From Nautilus pompilius (lineage: Eukaryota > Mollusca > Cephalopoda > Nautilida > Nautilidae), in contig JACATO010000032.1 of assembly GCA_018389105.1 (NCBI GenBank), positions 1 to 64,000 of the forward strand: a stretch of DNA of 64,000 bases. The letters are read 5' to 3'. The notes under the pieces were generated by a model that had not been told where the DNA came from, did not search any database, and saw only the letters and a program-made list of their open reading frames with translations. The position numbers and the translations under genes are program-made. Below, piece after piece: positions 57,501-64,000 of the stretch (position 1 is its first letter; each line of letters begins with the position of its first letter).

Positions 57501-60500
57501 AATTTTAAAACTTGATTCATATTAAAATAGATAATTTATTGTGTATACAAAAGGCAATTTTTAAATGCAAAACTTAAAAAATACTTTAGATGTAATAAGT
57601 AAGAAAATTTTACAAATTGCATATTAAAATAGGTGCCTCATTTTTAAAAGCATTAAAATTATTCAGAAGGATTTGTAGGTAGAGGCGGTGAAGTTTAAAT
57701 ATCTTATTAACTGTGCTAATCACAGATGTTGTAGCTGAGATGAATAAGATCTGGTCATTTTGTACTTAGCCATGTGATAGTTGTTTCATATAAAGGCTAT
57801 CTTAACCAAATCTCGAGTTTGTTGTTTAGTTGGTACCATTGTCATGCTAATGAGGTTGAAAATACAGAAAAATTTTTCACTAGGATGATATAAGAAATGA
57901 CAGGCATGCAGATTTTTCATCTAAATGCAAATGTTCTAGTTTTTTACATTACAGTTTCTATAGAGATTTTATAAAAGCAGTTATGATTTTAAAATATACC
58001 TAAAAGATAACTACAAGCGACCATTATTTAAACCTTTGAAGTGAGATCGTTGGCTGGCCTCTCGTTAAATTGTTTTATAGTAGTTGGTACATTTAACGAC
58101 AATGTGAACAAGCTTTGTCTCATTTGTCTTTTGAAATTGACTTTGTTTATTTTTCTTCTTAACTTGTGATAAATATGATAGGCTTGTTTAATTCATCTTT
58201 TTGATGGTTTAGTAAAATAAATTGGTCTTTTTCTCTGATATTGTGGATAAAAAGATGACAGCTGAGGCCTCAAATCTGCCACATATCTAGACAATTTGAA
58301 GTTTCATTGATTTAAAAGCTGGACTTAAACTGGGGGAATGGGAGGATGTCATCTGAGCACATTGTTAAAATATTCTGTCTTTTAGTCCTGAGCTTTTGTG
58401 ACAGCTAAGGCTAGGAAAATAACCCTTAAAAAAGACATGTTTCAAAAAATATTTTTAACTTAGTAAGAAAACTAGAAGATATGAACAGTTAGCATAGTGA
58501 TTTATATATTCATATGTATATAGTAAACACTCGCACTGTTTTTCACAATAAATATCTCTATCTTATTATGCTCCCAGGGTTTTTATTTTGCTGAAGTGTA
58601 AAACAGCCTTTTGGGATTATAAAACTCTCTCTAAAACTAAAGCTTAATGTGTCAAGGTAGATTAGGGTTTTTTTTTTTTTTGATAGCGATCTTATAATAA
58701 AAAGAGTTCTATCATCATAAATTTTCAATGTTCAGCCATTTGAGTGAATCTCGTTATTTCTGAATCTAGATTTCATTGAAGTTGTGACTTGGTATCTCAA
58801 ATGGAATCACCAATGAACTTTTGAGATTTAAACATAATCTTGTTACCATCTTTTCTTTCCACACACTCTCTCTCTCTCTGTGTGTGTGTGTGCTGTTGCA
58901 GCTTTTAAGTCACAAAAAATGGTATATCTATTAATAGCAGTTTCCCTAATTTTTTAAATACATTTTTTAACAAATAGCTGAATCACAACTAAAATATAAA
59001 CTTGTATTAGCTATTCAGACAATTTGTCTGAATTCATCGATGGTGTAAATTATTGATTGTATTTAGAGTATTAGTAAATACCTTGAAAAATATATACTCT
59101 ATTTTACTATTGCATTTGATAATTTTCCATTACCATCTCTGATAATCTAATTTACTCTGTAGTAGAATATTTAATACTTTTTTATCAGAATTATTGTTGT
59201 GGATTTACAGAACAGCTTTTGAAAGGTGTGTGATCAGATGATTATGATAATTTGCAGTATTATAAGCTAATCTAAGATGTTTTAAATATGAGAAAAATAA
59301 TGTTTTCTTTATGATAATCTTGTTTATAAAACAGTATATACACTAATGCTCTTTGTTAACTAGAGGTAAAAAATACCTGTTTTATATCTCTATTTATAAC
59401 AGTTAAAAGAATTGAGAAAAATTACGATATGAAATGATATTTTTGTATATTTAGCTATATATATATTAAGTTTTATCTGTTATTTTGAACCATTATCCGA
59501 TGAAAATAATTTGTGAACTAGCAGTAATGGAATCTTAGCTATTTCTGATTGTTCTTAACGATCATCTCACTGCAGGGGTTTTCTCAAACTTTGTGATACC
59601 CAGTCCCCCTAAAATGATGAATTTTTGCAAACTGATGGTTTCTTTCGGGGTTAGGGTTTGGCAAGAAATATACATACAGACAGGAGCAGTGATTAAAAAT
59701 AATATTGTTTTCTTAACTAAATCAACCACATATTCTGTATTTGGGCAAATTGCCTGCATTCAATATTTTTCTTTGTTGTTGTAATAACAACATAGAAAAC
59801 AAACTGAAATCAAAATTATTCACAAAGGCTCATTAAGCTTATTGCACCTAATTAAGCTGTTCTCTTCCGTTAGTGCGGAATATGTTTTCAGCAAAGTCCG
59901 GAAAAGTGGCCGGTCGGGATATACGACTGATCTTCTGATGGGAAGGAGGAGCTCGCTTACTGTTGCATAATTCCTAAAATCGGGATGTTGTTCTCGAGAC
60001 AGCGCCTCCCATTTCTTGTTCCTCGTTTATATTTGATCGGTATCTGTCTTTTTATTGTGGCAACTGTAGGAAACCCGGACTTGCACAAATAGGATGTTGC
60101 AAATGTCTTCAGCATTCTCACAGCCTTCTTGCTTAGTTCTTCGTACTTACTTTGCACGTTGAGCCAAAATTCTGAGAAAGACATCGTCAGGAATCTTATT
60201 TTAAAAGAAGAGTCAGCTGATATATCGATGAACGGCTCCTCCTCGGTAGTAGTGAGTATATCAGCTATCAGTTTCGCTTCGAATGGGTTCCTTATCCAGT
60301 CAAATGTTTCTATTCCGCCATTTGGTAAATAGTTCTGAAAGTGAAGTTATAGAGCGGAAAAGTCAACTTCAAATACAAATTTTCACATCTTCAATTTGCA
60401 TTTTCTATTTTACTCCGCCACAGTTCAACTTTCCTAATAAACGATTTCAATTTGTCATTGAGTTGAAGAATATTGTTATCACCACCTTACAGTAGGGTAT

Positions 60501-63303
60501 AGGAGTGTTTAGCTCATGAAATACGTCACTTAAATATGCTAACTGCAGATTGAAATCACAGTCAATAAACACGTGTGCACTACTATGCCTTTCCTCAGTT
60601 GAATACAGGTAAAGTTCATTTCTCAGTTCGGAAACACGTGTCAAAACGTTTCCCTGAGACAGCCATCTTGACTCACAGTAAAGAAGGGTGTTCAACTCCC
60701 ATCTCACAAAACCTTGCAAATATCCTCGCTTTTACAGGCCTGATTTTTAAATAGTTCACTACATTTATAGTTGTTAGCAGAACCACCTCCAATGCTGGGC
60801 TCAAATCTTTCCAAGCAGGAGCTTGCCTATGAATCATACAGTGTGTCCAAACAGCACTGGGAGATTTCCAGTGTAATAAAACCTGAAGTCCTTTGTGGCA
60901 GCCTGACATAGAGCACTCTCTCTCAGTGCATTCCCCACCACACAGTTTGACCACTCTTAGAGATTTGCATTACCATAGCTATCAATAATACCAAAAAGGC
61001 CCTCAGCTTTATTTATCCTCGTAATTTCTTTACAGAAGAATAAATCCTCATCTATTTTGCCCTCATCAACGAATCTAACATACATACATTAAATGAGCAT
61101 CCTTAGTGCTATCTGTGGCCTCATCTATCTGAATGGCAAGTGATTTGTTTCTTATCTTTTCAGTTAGTTGCCCATTTACATCATCTGCTATATCTGCGAT
61201 TCAGCGTAATTAGACAAAGGGATAGTTAAGAGCTGTTTGGCACTAGATCCCCCTATAGCTGCTGGAAGAATTAAATTTTCTCCAATTGTGGGGGCATTTT
61301 GCACTGGGCGATTCTGTATGCAACTCAATAAGAAGCTAAAAGTGACTTTGAAGGGACAGTTATATATTTAACTAGATTCACGCTTTGTTGCTTCATTTCA
61401 TTTCTTCAAATGAAAATATCTCGTGGTTTGTTAGCTAAGTCTGCATGACTTGTTTCCAGGTGTAGTTTTAGTTTGCTTGGCTTCATACTCTCAGCCGACA
61501 GCAATTTATGACAAATAACACACTGAGGCCATTCTTCTCCAGTAACAAAACCACTTCTGAAACCAAAAGATATGTAACTTTCATCATCCTTTCTTGACTT
61601 AAGCTCGCTTTTATCAGCACCATTGGTACGCTGATCATCTTTAGCTTTTCTCTTTATACCCAACAAAACCTTTTTCTTTTCGAAAGACTAAAGATCATAA
61701 ATAACAGATAAAAATACTGAACTTTAGTAACACGTACACTTCTACAGACACTGTAAAGACTATGGATATAGTACTACACGCTACACTGGCGGAGATGCCA
61801 GAGATACACGAATATTTCTGAGAGAAGTCAAACTTGACTATCGGAGGTCAGGGTCAATCGATTACCAATATCCGATAATAATTTGTCACATGATCAATAT
61901 GTGTCAATTATACTCTGCAGAAATGAGTTTTGTCCGTTTTAATTGAGTTAAAAAAACCCAATCCACAACATACATACATGCTTATATCAAAACAAATTAC
62001 AAAACTTTATCAATTTTTTTGACATATGATGGATTTTATCGGATAAATTTAGCCTAATGATCACCAAATTTGGTAATCATTCAGCTGATAACTAGGACAA
62101 AAGTGAAATCAGGAAATTTTCTGATGCTGCTACTGGTGAGGTTGGAAAGTGAACTTAATAAAAAGGTGAAAAAAATAAATTGAAAGTAACATATTCATAT
62201 TTCTAGAAAAGTTGGTAAAGATATTTTGTTATTAAACAAACAATTATTATTATTAAACAACATGAGTTTCTGCCATATATTTGAAAGCTGGAAGTTATGC
62301 CCTTGTTTTCTGTTCACCAGTTTATTGGATAGTGCTGAGGGACCAGATCCTTGTACTCTACAAATTTATCGAAGTTTTCAGGATGTGGCTTGGATCTCCT
62401 CCAAGATTTGACCAGATATGAATTCATTAAGTGCTCCTGACTTCCATGCATGTTGGGCACCATCCAGATCATTAGAATTTTCTATTGCCTCCAGCTTCAC
62501 TATGTGATGTGTTATTTGAAAAATATTGTTTGTTTAATGGTAAAATATCTTTATCAACCTTTCCAAAAATTTGTTTGTTTAATAATAATTATTTTTTGCT
62601 TAAGATCTTCTTTGAAATATATGAAAGATAAATATATTCCTTTCAGTAACCCCAGAAATATGAAGACATTACTTTCAGTTTATTTCTTTCACTTTTAAAA
62701 TTAATCTCACTTCCTATCGTCTCTGGCAGCTTTGGGGAATGCGAAAATAATAAAAGTTCATTTCAAAATAAAGTTCTATAACATAAATAATCACATAAGG
62801 AATACAAGATTGTTGGTGGTTTAGAACCCTTGTGCCTCTGCTAAGAAAAGCAAGCAGGTGGAAAACTGATTCAGAAGTCCGAGCTCCATGACTATCATGC
62901 CTGAGGCAATATTTTTGTGACCCCTTGGGGGGTCGCGACCCACAGTTTGAGAACTATAGCTTTACTGAATATTTTAAAAACACATTTTGTTGGTAGTTTA
63001 GGAAATAAATACTGGAAATGATATGCCACTTTTATAATGTGCTTGGTTTAATGTAGTTTAAAAATTGGGTGCTTGTTTGGTTTAATACAAATTTAGTTGA
63101 CAAAAACACAAAAGAAAATACCATACTTGGTTTTCTGTTGTTTTATTTACAGCTGCAGTATGCTGTACTATGTAATTTTGATTTTTCTTTTCTCTCTGCA
63201 GTGGGTTGCATGTACCTATGGAACTTTGATTGCAAGCATCTTATACTTCCGGAGAAGGAAGAAGAACAAAGCTGTAGCTGCAATTGAGGGTATAAAGAAA
63301 TAA
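54449..63303 (+). CDS. ATP5MK: ATP synthase membrane subunit k (DAPIT/USMG5), complete
   Basis: This small mitochondrial inner-membrane subunit of F1Fo ATP synthase sits in the Fo domain, where it supports enzyme stability and dimer association. Two coding exons, 54449-54532 (28 codons) and 63202-63303 (33 codons plus TAA), join in phase 0 to give 61 residues; human DAPIT has 58. Exon 1 reads MAGVDESQYNFKGLKYYFNS, then YTQRGKFN; exon 2 reads WVACTYGTLIASILYFRRRK, then a basic tail. This matches the family's Q-Y-x-F-x-G-x-K-YFNSYT-x-x-GR-xN core, the single TM around residues 29-45 and the Lys/Arg-rich end. There is no cleavable presequence, as in the family. The 8.7-kb intron between the exons hosts a hAT element, a SINE and microsatellites. 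Confidence 0.95.
55375..55612 (-). mobile_element. Candidate tRNA-derived SINE
   Basis: Read on the minus strand from about 55610, GGTGGTCCAGTGGTTATACT resembles a tRNA 5' half with an A box. B box GGTTTGATTCC lies at 55559-55549, about 40 bp later. A non-tRNA body follows to about 55375. It lies in the long intron of the subunit k gene. Confidence 0.6.
56000..59572. other. AT-rich intron sequence of the subunit k gene
   Basis: No exon or assignable repeat seen. 56490-56930 is less AT-rich than its surroundings and could be an unidentified repeat. A (CT)n(GT)n microsatellite lies at 58865-58892. Confidence 0.5.
59573..62959 (-). mobile_element. hAT-superfamily transposon with terminal inverted repeats, inactive
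   Basis: The left end reads CAGGGGTTTTCTCAAACTTT (from 59573). The right end, read inward on the minus strand, is CTATAGTTCTCAAACTGTGG followed by GTCGCGACCCC. TTCTCAAACT-TGTGGGTCGCGACCC is typical of hAT ends. Flanking 8-mers TCTCACTG (59565-59572) and CTTTACTG (62960-62967) agree at 5 of 8 positions, as for an old 8-bp target duplication. Inside is a degenerate BED-finger transposase on the minus strand. The 3.39-kb element lies in the intron of the ATP synthase subunit k gene. Confidence 0.82.
59880..61666 (-). pseudogene. hAT transposase relic with BED zinc finger (ZBED5-like)
   Basis: The N-terminal piece 61666-61406 has a BED-type finger: WPQCVICHKLL, then KPSKLKLHLETSHADL (C-x2-C ... 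H-x-x-x-x-H). About 61200-61000 encodes a segment with the family's QIDEATD-like motif in broken frames. Pieces 60954-60673 (WTHCMIHRQA) and 60719-60447 (YCESRWLSQGNVLTRVSELR, LAYLSDVFHELN) match the hAT catalytic and helical regions. 60184-59957 (YLCKSGFPTVATIK) is the C-terminal dimerisation motif. Each piece is in its own frame, so the gene is dead. Confidence 0.82.
63202..63303 (+). CDS. ATP5MK: Subunit k coding exon 2, TM helix and stop
   Basis: The acceptor TTTTCTCTCTGCAG opens W-V-A-C-T-Y-G-T-L, a membrane helix ending ILYF, then RRRKKNK and a Lys-rich tail to TAA (63301-63303). The Y-G-T and L-Y-F-x-x-R positions match the family. Confidence 0.95.
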   Translation, partial: WVACTYGTLIASILYFRRRKKNKAVAAIEGIKK

Positions 63304-63464
63304 TGCTGTAGGTTGACGTAGATTTTAACAAACTGAAAAGAAACCCGATTACAGATTTTACTGCTCTAGTTGACTCTGGATTAACAGATTATGACGTGTT
63401 ATATATATATATATATATCTATCTCTCTCTGAGACTTTATTACTCCTGTACCCTTTTACTATTG

Positions 63465-63812
63465 AATAAATAACTGAAAAAAGGTTTTTTTTTTAGCTGT
63501 ATGGTGTCCAGTAGACCAAAACAAACCACATCTATTGCTTAAGTTGGATATTTATTAGAGTTTTACATGTCAAAGACCAGTATTTTCTTTCTGGAGAAAT
63601 TGTTTGACATGGTAAGAGAAAACAACAATTTTGTCATTTTTAGAGTTTGGCTTTGTTTGGACTATTATTTAATTTAGAATACATTTCCACTAAATTTAGT
63701 GACAGATATTGGACATTTGATAGACATGAGATTTCATTATGTAGCTGATTGTTTTTTTCTGTATATTTTCTTGAAACTCTCTTGAATGTGCAGGAACTTG
63801 GGAAGAAATAAA
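63465..63812 (+). promoter_or_regulatory. Candidate polyadenylation signals of the subunit k gene
   Basis: AATAAA occurs at 63465-63470, 162 bases after the stop and beyond a (TA)n run, and again at 63807-63812. The first suits the short 3' UTR usual for this gene. Confidence 0.45.
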
Positions 63813-64000
63813 TGCTTACAGTCAGTTTTTAAAATATTCTTTAATATTCAGCATATAGCCTTCTAACCCTGGAAAATTATCTGCTGAATCTGCAGCTTTT
63901 GGCCTCAATTCTGTATTGTTTTCCACAGGTGGTGAAATGCTTGTGAAGATTATTCATTTAGCTTTAAATGTTGCTTTTATAATACTTTATAGCCATCAGT

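Overview
This window is animal (metazoan) nuclear DNA. Its three recognisable genes are all on the + strand and are split by GT-AG introns of 0.4 to 11 kb. The sequence is AT-rich, with many long (GA)n/(CT)n, (TAA)n and (CA)n tracts, three minisatellites and relics of several DNA-transposon and LINE families. Gene content and repeat style suit a mollusc or another lophotrochozoan, but the window alone does not fix the species.

Layout. Positions 1-9561 hold no gene I can support, only a (GA)n tract and a 47-bp minisatellite. Positions 9562-30340 carry twelve coding exons of a divergent SLC6-type (neurotransmitter/amino-acid symporter fold) membrane protein, covering TM2 to TM12 and the C-terminal tail. 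The TM1 exon was not found. Splice phases agree across all joins except at the TM7 exon, which has a one-base phase conflict. Its introns hold a 1.4-kb duplicated segment, a six-copy 89-bp repeat carrying CRE-like palindromes, a degenerate transposon-like gene of unassigned class, a dead mariner with intact ends, and pyrimidine-rich microsatellites.

Positions 31.2-37.2 kb are intergenic: a tRNA-derived SINE, the second copy of the 1.4-kb segment, and a long (CT)n tract. Positions 37235-48737 carry a complete six-exon gene for a 292-residue failed-axon-connections (FAXC)-like protein, a membrane-anchored GST/metaxin-fold protein. Its introns hold Tc1 and Tigger/pogo relics and a 59-bp minisatellite. 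Positions 50.6-51.6 kb hold a CR1/L2-type reverse-transcriptase relic on the minus strand.

From about 52.2 to 63.3 kb lies the gene for ATP synthase subunit k (DAPIT/USMG5; 61 residues): a probable 5' UTR exon and two coding exons. Its introns contain a MITE, a tRNA-derived SINE and a 3.4-kb hAT element with recognisable terminal inverted repeats around a dead BED-finger transposase.

The three host genes have unrelated roles (membrane transport, axon/neuronal function, mitochondrial ATP synthase) and share no evident pathway. No bacterial-style operon, CRISPR array, rRNA or intact tRNA gene was seen. The most interesting unexplained points are the divergent SLC6-like protein with altered ion-site residues and its TM7 exon conflict, the CRE-bearing 89-bp array, and the unassigned Cys-rich transposon-like gene.
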